DNA of 64,000 nt, taken from a virus. A model generated the notes under the pieces. The model saw only the letters and a list, made by a program, of their open reading frames with translations. It did no database searches and was not told where the DNA came from. The position numbers and the translations under genes are program-made. The first letter of the stretch is position 1, and each line of letters starts with the position of its first letter. The stretch is taken from positions 29,027 through 93,026 of IMG/VR virus record IMGVR_UViG_3300033273_000252. The stretch is one strand, 5' to 3'. This document shows positions 49,060 to 57,769 of this stretch, one piece after another.

Positions 49060-51243
49060 TTATAAGTTCCTACTACTTTTTACCTTTTGTACTCTCGATA
49101 TCTCACTAATAACTTTATTATCAACCACAATCTGAATTGGTTGTGTTTGCATATCTTGTCGTAATCCTCTAATCTCTTCCAATAATGGGTCACCTTCACC
49201 ACCACCTGCGGTAGTAGTATCACTTTCAGAATCACCACCAAGACCAAATGCGCTTGCAATTAGTGGTAACATCATACCTAATACGACCAATGTACCTAAG
49301 AATGGAGTAATTAACGCTAATCCAATTGCTAATGGAATCATAGATAACCCTAACATTGTAAATACAGCAGCCAATGCAATCAGACCAGGAGCAATCATTA
49401 CCAAACTTGTTAGTTGTGTGGTCAACTCACCCATCATACCAAATCCAACGGCTATTTCTTGTATAGCCTTTCCTAATACAAACAGCGCTGATGCTATAAC
49501 TAACATAGCAGCTGCCCCAGCGAGGATTGCTACAGCACCCACACCTGACATCATAATAGCACCAACTAATGCGAGTGCTCCAACGAGTGCCAACATAGAT
49601 ACAACTGCCATTCCAACCGCTTCCCAAGAAACATTCATAAACTCTTGAACTGCTTTAGCGAATACAAACACGGATGCGGCTACAAGTACAAGTGCGGCAC
49701 CACCGGCCATTAACTTTTTACCATCAATTTTTTCAATAGCTTCAGTCATTCCACCAAACATACTACCACCACCTCCACCGGTATCAGGAGCTTCAATTTT
49801 TGGAGTTTTACTTTTTCCAAATGGATTAAGGTTTCCTAAACCAGTACCTTTACCTTGCATTTGATTCATCAGTGCGTACTGACCTACCATAAGACCTAAA
49901 CTTCCTAAGTTAGATAATATAGTACCACCAATTTCTTTCATCGCGGCTTGTTTTTCTTGTAGGGCTTGAAGTTCCTTAGCATCAGTAATACCCGTTTTTT
50001 CTGATAACTTTTGGAATTCTTCACGTTGGTGAACCATCTTTGTTAATTCAGATGCCTCTAATCCAAACATAGCAGCAGTTGCTTCTTTTTGAGCTTTGGA
50101 CATATCTCCTAACTTATCGACATTTAACCCAGCCTCATCAAAGGCTTGTGCCATCATCTCAATACCCTTGGCCTCATCACCAAATCTCATTTGATAAGCC
50201 GCATTTCTAACATCATTAGCGTGTGATGCTAAATCACCCATACCCATCGCTCTGGCTTTCATCTCAGCTTGCATTGAACTTTCAATGTTTAACATATTAT
50301 CTGAGATACCTTCCATCATTTTCATAGAAAGACCTTGCTTTTGAAGTTCAGCGGTCTTCTTGGCCAAGTTAACCAATTCTTCTTTTGAAGCTCCAACCAA
50401 CATATCAGCCGATTCAGCCATTTCTTTAAATAGTAAATTAGCATTTACACCTTCTGTGGTAGCTATAGCTCTAATCTCATCGGTCATATCAGCCGCATTA
50501 CCAGATGCGTCTGAAAATATTCTATCTAATTTTACGGAGTTTGATGCATCACCAGTTAAAGCCGTTAACTCAGCAATATTTTTCTGCATATCAGCAGTTA
50601 TACCTCTTGTAGTTCCGAAATATTCACCCGCCTCTTTAGCGGCATTTGCTATACCTTCAGTACCATATAATAATCCTTCAATACTAAATGAAGCGGCAAG
50701 AGTTTGAGCTCCCAACCTACTAGCTTCAGATGCGGAGGCTCCCATATTGATATATAAATCTTTGGCTAATCCAACGGTATTATTTAAAGTGTTGGATAAG
50801 AATTCGACTGCTTTATTAGCAATAGCCATACCGATACCAAACGCTATACCATTTTTAAGCATATCTTTGGATAGTCCAACTGACCCTAATAACCCATCTT
50901 GAAGTTTATCACCAAGGTCTGCGATTTCTTGACTTTTGTCTTTTCGGTCTTTTTCTAATTTTAAAAGTTCTTCAGTAGTTTCTAACTCTTCTAATAGTTT
51001 TTCTGCTCGGTCTTTTGTTAGATTGAAGTTACCTTCTAATAAATCTTGTTTAGCTTGTAATACAGTTTGTAGTTTGTCTTCTAAGTCTTTTTGGCCAGCC
51101 ATAGTTTGCGCAAGCTCTTTAGCTACCTTACCTTGTTTGGTACGATAGTCTAAGTTTTTTTTGAGTTGTTCAGCTAAATTAGCTTGAAGTACCTCTTCTT
51201 GCTTTAACGCATTTATTCTTGCTTGAGTGTCTTTGTTGGCCAT
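49060..51243 (-). CDS. Tail tape measure-like protein
   Basis: A 727-residue protein. The first 115 residues are coiled-coil (heptads of Leu/Lys/Glu/Gln, e.g. EELETTEELLKLEKDRKDKSQ). The region from about 510 to 690 contains four or more long hydrophobic stretches (LVLVAASVFVFAKAV, SMLALVGALALVGAIMM, AMLVIASALFVLGKAI, LVVLGMMLPLI), as in tape measure proteins that pass through the membrane at infection. A glycine-rich acidic tail follows. The length fits a medium-length tail. It is downstream of the gp26-like chaperone candidate. Confidence 0.75.
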   Translation of the reverse strand: MANKDTQARINALKQEEVLQANLAEQLKKNLDYRTKQGKVAKELAQTMAGQKDLEDKLQTVLQAKQDLLEGNFNLTKDRAEKLLEELETTEELLKLEKDRKDKSQEIADLGDKLQDGLLGSVGLSKDMLKNGIAFGIGMAIANKAVEFLSNTLNNTVGLAKDLYINMGASASEASRLGAQTLAASFSIEGLLYGTEGIANAAKEAGEYFGTTRGITADMQKNIAELTALTGDASNSVKLDRIFSDASGNAADMTDEIRAIATTEGVNANLLFKEMAESADMLVGASKEELVNLAKKTAELQKQGLSMKMMEGISDNMLNIESSMQAEMKARAMGMGDLASHANDVRNAAYQMRFGDEAKGIEMMAQAFDEAGLNVDKLGDMSKAQKEATAAMFGLEASELTKMVHQREEFQKLSEKTGITDAKELQALQEKQAAMKEIGGTILSNLGSLGLMVGQYALMNQMQGKGTGLGNLNPFGKSKTPKIEAPDTGGGGGSMFGGMTEAIEKIDGKKLMAGGAALVLVAASVFVFAKAVQEFMNVSWEAVGMAVVSMLALVGALALVGAIMMSGVGAVAILAGAAAMLVIASALFVLGKAIQEIAVGFGMMGELTTQLTSLVMIAPGLIALAAVFTMLGLSMIPLAIGLALITPFLGTLVVLGMMLPLIASAFGLGGDSESDTTTAGGGEGDPLLEEIRGLRQDMQTQPIQIVVDNKVISEISRVQKVKSSRNL

Positions 51244-51251
51244 TTAAACCC

Positions 51252-51485
51252 TTACTTTTTCTTAAACGCCTTTAAGTCGCCTAATTTGAAATCTTTACCA
51301 TATGGTACAGGTTCAATATTATATTTTTTCAATATCGCTTGATACTTAGGGTCATTAGTCAACTTATCAAGTTGCTTTTTCTTTATAGCAATCCTGATGG
51401 AGTTCAAAAAGTCTGATACTGCTCCTTCACTCATACCCCTCTTCTGAAGAGATTCAATGATATTTTCAAGTTTGGTGTTTTTCAT
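51252..51485 (-). CDS. Small protein of 77 residues between tail genes
   Basis: The ATG at 51483-51485 is chosen because it follows GGAGAACGT, a clear ribosome binding site, and the late motif; the longer reading starts upstream of it. The protein is helical and basic (MKNTKLENIIESLQKRGMSEG, DKLTNDPKYQAILKKYNIE, DFKLGDLKAFKKK). No named family is recognised. Placement between the gp26-like pair and the tape measure suggests a tail assembly factor or a minor tail protein. Confidence 0.65.
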   Translation of the reverse strand: MKNTKLENIIESLQKRGMSEGAVSDFLNSIRIAIKKKQLDKLTNDPKYQAILKKYNIEPVPYGKDFKLGDLKAFKKK

Positions 51486-51500
51486 ACGTTCTCCATATAG

Positions 51501-51509
51501 TATAAATAT
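51501..51509 (-). promoter_or_regulatory. Late-type motif upstream of the tape measure unit
   Basis: The minus strand reads CATATTTATACTATATGG with the core ATATTTATA, directly after a hairpin terminator and before the GGAG ribosome binding site. Confidence 0.6.
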
Positions 51510-51510
51510 G

Positions 51511-51536
51511 GAAAAACCCAACAATTATGTTGGGTC
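51511..51536 (-). terminator. Hairpin terminator after the gp26-like pair
   Basis: CCCAACA (51517-51523) and TGTTGGG (51528-51534) form a perfect 7-bp stem with a four-base loop. On the minus strand it is followed by TTTTT. It lies after the stop of the 74-residue gene. Confidence 0.75.
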
Positions 51537-51540
51537 TTTC

Positions 51541-51765
51541 TTACTTTCTAACTTTACTACGAATTTTAGCGGCTTCAGCATCGTGAGCCTTCTTTTCTTG
51601 TTTCTTATATTCTATAATCTTATTGACATAGAATTTTCTAGCCCAAACTGGCATATTGTACACATCAGTATGAGTAAACCCACCATTTCCGTGGAAGATT
51701 AAATCAAAGATGTGAGAATGTAAATGTTTCCTATAATCAGGAGTTAGGCCAAAAAAAGGTGACAT
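51541..51765 (-). CDS. Small tail-assembly protein, likely frameshift partner of the gp26-like gene
   Basis: A 74-residue frame. HLHSHIFDLIFHGNGGFTHTDVYNMPVWARKFYVNKI is an alpha-helical pattern with an aromatic tail, followed by a Lys/Glu-rich helix. This pattern accompanies gp26-type genes in T4-like phages. Its ATG lies inside the gp26-like gene and the two frames overlap for 29 nt that include seven T residues. It might be made from its own ATG or as a fusion after a +1 or -2 ribosomal frameshift, as in the G/GT tail chaperones. Confidence 0.6.
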   Translation of the reverse strand: MSPFFGLTPDYRKHLHSHIFDLIFHGNGGFTHTDVYNMPVWARKFYVNKIIEYKKQEKKAHDAEAAKIRSKVRK

Positions 51766-52615
51766 CCAACGGTAGTTGCATATCCCTCCCTTCCCCAGTC
51801 TCCTCCGAAATAAATTCCCAAGTTAAATCCATATCAGGAATTACTTCGTTGATATACGCTCGGAGGGCTTTTGAATCTACAGCGAATAATTCATTATCAA
51901 CGAAATGATTAATTACTTTTTGTTCGGTCTCACCATCAACTGAAAGAATCATATTCTTCAACCTCGTAGTAAGTTCTCTTGAAGTATTATCTTTCAATTT
52001 ACGATTTGCTTTACTCAATTCTTTAACTTGATGTTTTACTCTTCTTTCTCTACTTTCAGTCATAGCCATAAAAGTAATTTTTCTATTAGAAGTTGGAAGT
52101 GTAAATTCAAACTCATTTTTATGTGGTTCTACTTGATTTGAACCATCGTATTCTTTATTCTCAAACTGAGTAAGGTCAATAGTTTCCTTTTGTCTTACAC
52201 CTGGTGATGTTGGGTCTTCGATTTCTACTTGGTAATCTTTACCATAACCCAAAATTCTAGCAGCAATCATAATTGCGTTTTTGTCACCTGTAACTAAATC
52301 CACATATTTGATAGGTTTACCTTCACCATTACCAATAATAAGTGATTGGAATAGTCTATCAAGTACAGACCCATCTTTAATGTATGATTGTGTTGTGAGA
52401 ATATCTTCCTCTTTAGCGGTCATATACTTCATTTCTACTTTACCACTTGAAAGAGGGTTATCTTGTGAATAAATTAATCCACCTGAGGGTAGTTCTATAA
52501 CTTCCGTTGGAAATTTATAGTCTCTGACTTCCTTTTGTTCGAAGTCTTGTTTTGCTTTGTTGACCATTTCTTCATTGGTCATCGGATAATCATCTTGTAA
52601 CTGTTGTTTGCTCAT
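51737..52615 (-). CDS. 26: T4 gp26-family baseplate hub / tail chaperone protein
   Basis: A 292-residue protein. FPTEVIELPSGGLIYSQDNPLSSG (residues 36-59) followed by VEMKYMTAKEEDILTTQSYI and DGSVLDRLFQSLI is the pattern of the T4 gp26 family. The C-terminus LTWEFISEETGEGRDM runs into a T7 stretch that overlaps the next gene. T4 gp26 is 208 residues and acts in hub assembly. Its place between tube and tape measure equals that of tail assembly chaperones in other phages, so it may do that job here. Confidence 0.75.
   Translation of the reverse strand: MSKQQLQDDYPMTNEEMVNKAKQDFEQKEVRDYKFPTEVIELPSGGLIYSQDNPLSSGKVEMKYMTAKEEDILTTQSYIKDGSVLDRLFQSLIIGNGEGKPIKYVDLVTGDKNAIMIAARILGYGKDYQVEIEDPTSPGVRQKETIDLTQFENKEYDGSNQVEPHKNEFEFTLPTSNRKITFMAMTESRERRVKHQVKELSKANRKLKDNTSRELTTRLKNMILSVDGETEQKVINHFVDNELFAVDSKALRAYINEVIPDMDLTWEFISEETGEGRDMQLPLDVTFFWPNS
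51751..51757 (-). other. T7 slippery run in the gp26-like/74-residue overlap
   Basis: Seven consecutive T on the minus strand, read ACC TTT TTT TGG in the gp26-like frame and CCT TTT TTT GGC in the 74-residue frame. A +1 (or -2) shift on this run joins the two frames within the 29-nt overlap. A stem or upstream stimulator is not obvious. Confidence 0.5.
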
Positions 52616-52676
52616 AATAAAACCTTTTTATACAACTTGTGTATTAATATATATGTAACTCGCAAATTATTAATAC

Positions 52677-52706
52677 AAAAACCCCCTCACAAAGTGAAGG
52701 GGTTTT
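52677..52706 (-). terminator. Hairpin terminator after the 91-residue gene
   Basis: CCCCCTCAC (52682-52690) and GTGAAGGGG (52694-52702) pair over nine positions with one mismatch and a three-base loop. On the minus strand it ends in a T run (TTTTTG) and on the plus strand in TTTTATTTTTTT, so it may stop both strands. Confidence 0.8.
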
Positions 52707-52730
52707 ATTTTTTTAATCTATACTCGTGTA

Positions 52731-53006
52731 TTATGCCCAAGTATATGAACCATCAGACCCATTAAGTACAGTAGTACCTGATTGGAAATCTTCTGGAATA
52801 GTAAGTGAGCCAGTAGCAATAGTTAGAGGTTCTCTTGAACCATAATCCCAACCATTAGCAGGTAGGCCCCATTCAGCGGTTCTTTCAACGATTGAAAAGT
52901 GAGTAGCGCTACCCGAACCATCAGTTGCTACATCCTCAAACGTAAAACCTTCACCAATCCACTCGATTATGTTGGTGGTTTTTTGTCTAACTAAATTGTG
53001 TGCCAT
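52731..53006 (-). CDS. Small virion-region protein of 91 residues
   Basis: A short protein rich in Gly, Ser and Thr and in aromatic residues (EWIGEGFTFEDVATDGSGS, THFSIVERTAEWG, GSDGSYTWA). The pattern suggests a beta-sheet virion part, perhaps a tail or decoration protein. The start follows AAGGAGAAAATATG, a good ribosome binding site. It has its own late motifs (53034-53042 and 53046-53053) and is closed by the terminator at 52677-52706, so it forms a single-gene transcript likely expressed at a high level. Confidence 0.7.
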   Translation of the reverse strand: MAHNLVRQKTTNIIEWIGEGFTFEDVATDGSGSATHFSIVERTAEWGLPANGWDYGSREPLTIATGSLTIPEDFQSGTTVLNGSDGSYTWA

Positions 53007-53033
53007 ATTTTCTCCTTGTTTTGGTTAACCATT

Positions 53034-53053
53034 TATAAATATGGATATAAATA
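53034..53053 (-). promoter_or_regulatory. Tandem late-type motifs upstream of the 91-residue gene
   Basis: Two copies of TATTTATA lie twelve bases apart (53034-53042 and 53046-53053). They lie between the tail tube terminator and a strong GGAG ribosome binding site. Confidence 0.6.
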
Positions 53054-53055
53054 AT

Positions 53056-53083
53056 AAAAAACCCCCTAAAAAGGGGGTTTCAA
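53056..53083 (-). terminator. Hairpin terminator after the tail tube gene
   Basis: CCCCC (53062-53066) pairs with GGGGG (53073-53077), followed on the minus strand by a run of T. It lies 32 bases after the tail tube stop at 53115 and just before the next late motif. Confidence 0.8.
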
Positions 53084-53114
53084 ATCTCACTTCACATTTA
53101 TCACAATCCGTATT

Positions 53115-53603
53115 TTAATATTGTAAGATAGCGTAGTCGTAAGTTAATGTCAATTCAACAGTTGCAAGGTCTTCACCAGCGTAGTCCATATCTGAGAAAT
53201 TAGCTGATTGAACGTATGCACCTTTGAGTGTCCACTCTTCTACTTTATCACCAACAGGACCCAAACTGTTGAATGTGATATCTTTCTTATAGAAATCAGA
53301 GTATCCATCACGACCAGTTACCGATTCGTGGTGTAGTCTTACCCACTCCATTACCGCTTGTGCCGCAGAAGGGACAACAGGGTCGTATAAAGTGATTGCT
53401 AAATCTTGCCATTCCGAACGACCTTTTACATATCTTCTTACGTTGATATGGTCAATAGTCACTTTACCATTTTGAATCTCTGGTCTGGCAGCCGTTTTCA
53501 CTAAGTACGCAGGAATACCTTCGATGTACATAATGAACCTATTTGACATTTTAGGTTCAAAGTTAGTGAACATAATTTCATTTGGGTCTAATAATTGTGC
53601 CAT
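53115..53603 (-). CDS. 19: Tail tube protein (gp19)
   Basis: A 162-residue protein, close to T4 gp19 (163). The core features NRFIMYIEGIPAYLVKTAARPEI, VRRYVKGRSEWQDLAITLYDP and the C-terminal WTLKGAYVQSANFSDMDYAGEDLATVELTLTYDYA are the standard pattern of the T4 tail tube family. It makes hexameric rings inside the sheath. It follows the sheath gene by 47 bases, with a late motif at 53628-53637, and its ribosome binding site is AGGAGAAT. Confidence 0.95.
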   Translation of the reverse strand: MAQLLDPNEIMFTNFEPKMSNRFIMYIEGIPAYLVKTAARPEIQNGKVTIDHINVRRYVKGRSEWQDLAITLYDPVVPSAAQAVMEWVRLHHESVTGRDGYSDFYKKDITFNSLGPVGDKVEEWTLKGAYVQSANFSDMDYAGEDLATVELTLTYDYAILQY

Positions 53604-53627
53604 TTATATTCTCCTATTATCTCTTTC

Positions 53628-53637
53628 TAATAAATAG
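53628..53637 (-). promoter_or_regulatory. 19: Late-type motif upstream of the tail tube gene
   Basis: The minus strand reads ACTATTTATT, a slightly degenerate copy of ATATTTATA, about 25 bases before the gp19 ATG. It may allow high expression of the tube gene on its own. Confidence 0.45.
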
Positions 53638-53650
53638 TCTTTTTTATTTT

Positions 53651-55999
53651 TTATCCTTCAGGAAAAGCTGCGCCAGTTGGAAGTACGTTGAAATCAAGTA
53701 CAATGAACTCAGCAGTTTTGGCTGGTTGGATAAAAATCTCACCTTTTAATATATTTCTATCAATCACATCTGGCGTGTTGTTTGTTTCATCCATAATCAC
53801 TCTAAATGCGTACAAACCTTGTCTTTGTTGTACTGATTCTAAGTAAGGATTAACAATCGACAAGAATCTATTTCTTGTAGCAGCCGTGTTATTTTCAAAG
53901 ATTAAGTATCTTGAAGATGATGCGATGAATTTTTTCAATGCAATCAACAATCTTCTTACATTGATTCTATCTAATGCCGATGGTTTAGCTTGAAGTGTTT
54001 TCTGACCGAATACCGTAGCACCTTGTCCAGGGAACGTAGCGATTGGGTTAATACGACCTTCATACAAGTCATCTCTCTCAGCGTGAGTCAATCTTGTTTT
54101 TACTTCAATTACGTTTGGTAAACCACCTCTATTCAAACCGGCAGGTGCGAACCAAGGTTCAGCAACTGAGTCATTAAATGCGATAACACCAGGAATTACA
54201 ACACTTGGTGGTACCCAGACTGGTTTGTTTTTATCAGTATCTAAAATCTTAGCCCAAGGATGGTAAGTAGCAACGTAGTTAGAATCAAACGAAGTTAGTG
54301 AGTTTTTCACAGTAGCGATTGAATCTTGGTAACCACCTGCATCCATTACATAGAATGTATCTTGTCTATCTTCACACATATCTTTAGCGAATGTAGTAAC
54401 TGAAGAGTGTAGTCTATTGATTACACCAGGAATTACTAACATATTGATATCAAACTCATCAGGGTTTGAGATAGCGTTGATAGCTTTTCTATAAGCAACA
54501 GTACCAGCAGCGGTAGCCGAAGAACAATCTAAACCTTGTGTGTTACCAGCAACAATATCCCTACCCACGTTGATTACTCTATTTGGCTCCCATCCATCGA
54601 ATCCACCTTGGAATGGTACTAAGAATTTCTTATCATCTACACCAGAAGTTAGTGTGATAGGTGAACCATTTGATTCACAATCAGCCAAGTCGAAATCGTT
54701 ACCAACAGTTTCGGTGTTAACTCCATCTGGAGCTCCATCTGGAGTTGGGTATAAGAAGTTTAAGTTATCAGTATTCGTAAAGTCATAGTTGTAACCTAAG
54801 AATACTCTTTTATTGTATGTATCGTTCAATGATTGAGATACAACGTATGTTGGACTTGGTAATGTGTGACCACTATGTAATGGTGAAACTACTGCGCCGA
54901 ATCCGAATGGAACTAAAGTTGAATCAACCGAACCATTTTTAACATCAGGAGTTACCTCAACTCTAATGTGAGCCGAAGCGTTGTTGTAATCACCATTAGT
55001 AGACAATTTACCATTTGCATCAACAGTAATGTATTTGTCACCAATTACTCTTGAAATAAAGTTTGGTGAGTTAGGGTCTAAGTTAAGACCTGTATACTCT
55101 TCTACAATGTTTGGTCTCAAGTCAGTATCTTGTACACCTTGACCAAAAATTGAGTTAGGAATCTTAGAAGTATCTACTCTTCTTATGATAAGACTAAATG
55201 AACCATATTCTGAGCCAGGAACATCAGACGCTGGTTTTACATCTCTAATACCTACTTTGAATTCGTAGTTAGTAGCGTTACCGTGAGATAAAGTATGTAC
55301 TTTAAATAAGTTAGTAGCATTACCACCCACTTTTTGTGATTTAATCCAAGGAGTAGAAGCGTATGAATAAGCTTTTGTGTAATCAGTATCGTATTGTTCA
55401 ACTGAAACAAGTACTTGTTCGCCAGTAGCGAAAGATGCTGATTGGAATGTGTTAAAGTTTAAGTATGTATACGCGTCTTTAGAAGATTTAGGAGAGTATC
55501 CAAATGTTTTAGTAATGTAATTAGCATTTGTTGGATTTAAAGATGCAGATGTGTTTGTCACACTAACATCACTACCTGTTAACGTAAGTACAAATGATGA
55601 TGCACTTGCAACTGAGTCAATTGATGATGAAACAAAATCACCAGTTGTAGAGGTAGTTGTTGGGTGAAGTACAGCAGCTACTTTTTGACCTTGTGATGAT
55701 GAAATCACTAAAGCCAATGGTTTAGCCGTATATCCTTCTTGTCCTAATACTCTTACGATATTAGCTGTTCCAGCTTCTTCTAAATAAGATTGAGCGGTAT
55801 ACGGAAGGTATGAATCTTCAGTAAGACCACCAAACTTTTGTTGGAATTCTTGGAAAGACTCTACTTGAGTTGGTACAAACGCAGGGCCTTTAATACTTTG
55901 TCCTATAAGAGCCGCACCAATCTCACCAATACCTTGTGGTAAGAATGAGAGGTCTTTTTCTCTTGTAAATACACCTGGACTTACAATTCTTTCTGCCAT
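53651..55999 (-). CDS. 18: Tail sheath protein (gp18)
   Basis: A 782-residue protein; T4 gp18 is 659. The N-terminal SPGVFTREKDLSFLP and AALIGQSIKGPAF are typical of sheath proteins, as are the C-terminal NRGGLPNVIEVKTRLTHAERDDLYEGRINPI, TLQAKPSALDRINVRRLLIALKKF and LKGEIFIQPAKTAEFI. The region around residues 100-400 holds large, beta-rich insertions facing outward. It forms the contractile sheath and should be one of the most abundant virion proteins. Ribosome binding site AGGAGAAAA lies 8 bases upstream. Confidence 0.95.
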   Translation of the reverse strand: MAERIVSPGVFTREKDLSFLPQGIGEIGAALIGQSIKGPAFVPTQVESFQEFQQKFGGLTEDSYLPYTAQSYLEEAGTANIVRVLGQEGYTAKPLALVISSSQGQKVAAVLHPTTTSTTGDFVSSSIDSVASASSFVLTLTGSDVSVTNTSASLNPTNANYITKTFGYSPKSSKDAYTYLNFNTFQSASFATGEQVLVSVEQYDTDYTKAYSYASTPWIKSQKVGGNATNLFKVHTLSHGNATNYEFKVGIRDVKPASDVPGSEYGSFSLIIRRVDTSKIPNSIFGQGVQDTDLRPNIVEEYTGLNLDPNSPNFISRVIGDKYITVDANGKLSTNGDYNNASAHIRVEVTPDVKNGSVDSTLVPFGFGAVVSPLHSGHTLPSPTYVVSQSLNDTYNKRVFLGYNYDFTNTDNLNFLYPTPDGAPDGVNTETVGNDFDLADCESNGSPITLTSGVDDKKFLVPFQGGFDGWEPNRVINVGRDIVAGNTQGLDCSSATAAGTVAYRKAINAISNPDEFDINMLVIPGVINRLHSSVTTFAKDMCEDRQDTFYVMDAGGYQDSIATVKNSLTSFDSNYVATYHPWAKILDTDKNKPVWVPPSVVIPGVIAFNDSVAEPWFAPAGLNRGGLPNVIEVKTRLTHAERDDLYEGRINPIATFPGQGATVFGQKTLQAKPSALDRINVRRLLIALKKFIASSSRYLIFENNTAATRNRFLSIVNPYLESVQQRQGLYAFRVIMDETNNTPDVIDRNILKGEIFIQPAKTAEFIVLDFNVLPTGAAFPEG

Positions 56000-56036
56000 T
56001 ATTTTCTCCTAAATTAAATCTTTGGGTTTACCTTTA

Positions 56037-56044
56037 TATAAATA
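56037..56044 (-). promoter_or_regulatory. 18: Late-type motif upstream of the sheath gene
   Basis: The minus strand reads GTATTTATATAAAGG. The core TATTTATA lies about 38 bases before the sheath ATG, a likely position for late transcription of the sheath gene. Confidence 0.6.
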
Positions 56045-56069
56045 CTCCAAAAATTCTCAAAACGACTAT

Positions 56070-56351
56070 TTATTCAGTAGGTGTGAAGGTATTGGTCGTT
56101 ACATCGTAAGTTCCATCACCATATTTCTCTCTTAATTCAGTAGATAATTTAGATTCTTCCAATTTAAGCTCACCATATGAACCTAATAATTGTTCCTTTT
56201 CATCTTTAAGTTGTTTGAATCTATCATCCAACCCTCGGACATCTACTTCTATTTCACCTAATCGTGCTGTGATTGACACAACCTTTGACTGAATACTTAA
56301 TATTCGTTCTTTTTCTTCGTTGGTAAACGATTTTACTACTTTTTCTGCCAT
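56070..56351 (-). CDS. Small coiled-coil protein of 93 residues
   Basis: A helical protein with heptad patterning (ERILSIQSKVVSITARLGEIEVDVRGLD, then RFKQLKDEKEQLLGSYGELKLEESKLSTEL), so a coiled coil is likely over about residues 13-75. No named family is recognised. It lies between the gp15-like neck gene and the sheath, with a late motif upstream at 56381-56389. Size and place suggest an assembly scaffold or sheath-associated factor. Confidence 0.65.
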   Translation of the reverse strand: MAEKVVKSFTNEEKERILSIQSKVVSITARLGEIEVDVRGLDDRFKQLKDEKEQLLGSYGELKLEESKLSTELREKYGDGTYDVTTNTFTPTE

Positions 56352-56380
56352 AACACTTATTTAATTGTTTGTTTCACTAA

Positions 56381-56389
56381 TATAAATAT
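56381..56389 (-). promoter_or_regulatory. Late-type motif upstream of the coiled-coil gene
   Basis: The minus strand reads CATATTTATATTAGTG. It lies about 30 bases before the ATG at 56351 and just overlaps the end of the gp15-like gene region. Confidence 0.6.
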
Positions 56390-56396
56390 GAAAAAA

Positions 56397-57236
56397 TTAT
56401 TCATTACCTATGTTTGGGTATGATTCATTTCCACTTAATTTTGGACTTTCACCCCAAGACACCTTACCAATAGATATTTTTCTATTAGTATTGTTAGCCA
56501 TAGCCGCATATTCTGGAACTATGTATGCTTTTGTAGTTAGATTAATATTTGCTTTTGTGATTCTATCTTGACCCATTTCTGAAATAGTTTCGAATGAATA
56601 TGAATCACCCTTTATCACAAATTTATATCTATCACCAAATGAACGACCTTGGAAAAACACGATTTGTTCTACAATCTTGTTTACTTGTTCCATATAATCA
56701 CACCAAACAACCACTTCATATTCTAAGTTTACATAATCAGGTCTTTCAACCGACATAAACTCTCTCTTTTCTTGTTGTCCAGTTAATATGGAAAACTGGT
56801 CGTATCTATTTACTCGTGTATATTTTCTTTCAAACATTTGATGAGTATCTTCATTTTGAGCAACTTTTAATTTTGCCAACTCGGTATTGATTGAAAGATT
56901 ATTTCTTTTAAATGAGATAACTGGTGTTAGAATCATACCATTGTCATCTCTCATAAACCCATCTCTTTGAGCAGAAGCCCATTTTTCAGGAGATGCATAC
57001 ATTACTGGTACTGGATAAAATCTACCATCATCTTCGACAGTAGGTTTAACATCTTTTTCTAAAAAGTTTTTAAACGCAGAATCTACATCGTAGATACCAA
57101 CTGAAAAATTCTTTACGTTATCTTGGTCTCTACGAAGTTGTTTAGCCTTATTTAATTTAGGGTCAACCGTAGTGGAAGACTCAGTTTGAATAATTCTTGG
57201 CTTTGATTTATCTTCGTTTCTATACTTTATTGCCAT
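56397..57236 (-). CDS. Neck/tail completion protein (gp15-like)
   Basis: A 279-residue protein; T4 gp15 is 272. It has YDQFSILTGQQEKREFMSVERPDYVNLEYEVVVWCDYMEQVNKIVEQIVFF (a helix after a strand pattern, about residues 150-200), like the tail terminator fold that caps the tube. The N-terminus is basic and flexible. Its place right after gp14-like and before the sheath is the T4 gene order. The assignment is by order and fold pattern; a different head-tail connector role is possible. Confidence 0.6.
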   Translation of the reverse strand: MAIKYRNEDKSKPRIIQTESSTTVDPKLNKAKQLRRDQDNVKNFSVGIYDVDSAFKNFLEKDVKPTVEDDGRFYPVPVMYASPEKWASAQRDGFMRDDNGMILTPVISFKRNNLSINTELAKLKVAQNEDTHQMFERKYTRVNRYDQFSILTGQQEKREFMSVERPDYVNLEYEVVVWCDYMEQVNKIVEQIVFFQGRSFGDRYKFVIKGDSYSFETISEMGQDRITKANINLTTKAYIVPEYAAMANNTNRKISIGKVSWGESPKLSGNESYPNIGNE

Positions 57237-57237
57237 T

Positions 57238-57765
57238 TTATAATCCTAATGGTACTTCGTTATCGTTTTGTCGAGAGTTACCTTTATAAGTATCTACTAA
57301 TTTAATAGTTGATTGTCTTGTAACGTGAGCATCACATATAATAGATACATTAAGACCTTGTGTATCACCACCATCCCAAGTATCTGGATTTTTACCAGCA
57401 AAATACTGATATGAATATGAAGCATCTATTAAATGATATTCATTATTCCATTGAATAATATCACCAACTTCAGGTACAAGATTTTTATCAACTAAAGTAT
57501 CTCTTAAAAATCTAAACTGAACTTCACGAGAGTATGATTGTCCAAAGTCATCAGATATTTGAGCTGCTTGACCTCTTTCTATTAAACAAGGAACTTTTAT
57601 TGGTTGGTTATAAACTTTATCTTTACCCTCACCATATAAATTAGATTTAGTTTCGGTCAATGCGACTTGATAATAGTATATCTCCGTATCAACAATATCA
57701 TTGATAAGTTCTTTGTTTACTTTATTAAACAACGACATATCTCTTTGTCCACCGAATAATGCCAT
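57238..57765 (-). CDS. Neck protein (gp14-like)
   Basis: A 175-residue protein. ELINDIVDTEIYYYQVALTETKSNLYGEGK, followed by QPIKVPCLIERGQ and LVPEVGDIIQWNNEYHLIDASYSYQYFAGKNPDTWDG, is the compact beta-rich pattern of the gp14 neck family in marine T4-like phages. T4 gp14 is 256 residues. It should join the head portal to the tail. It follows gp13-like by four bases and precedes gp15-like by one base. Confidence 0.65.
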   Translation of the reverse strand: MALFGGQRDMSLFNKVNKELINDIVDTEIYYYQVALTETKSNLYGEGKDKVYNQPIKVPCLIERGQAAQISDDFGQSYSREVQFRFLRDTLVDKNLVPEVGDIIQWNNEYHLIDASYSYQYFAGKNPDTWDGGDTQGLNVSIICDAHVTRQSTIKLVDTYKGNSRQNDNEVPLGL

Positions 57766-57769
57766 TTAA

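Noticed and set aside
50360-50707. A 115-codon plus-strand frame in the tape measure gene
   Set aside because: It is a shadow of the Ala/Leu-rich coding sequence on the other strand, with no start signals or family match.
53034-53053. T4 late promoters (TATAAATA) for plus-strand transcription
   Set aside because: The plus strand does read TATAAATA here and at other sites, but no plus-strand genes follow, while minus-strand genes start right after each site.
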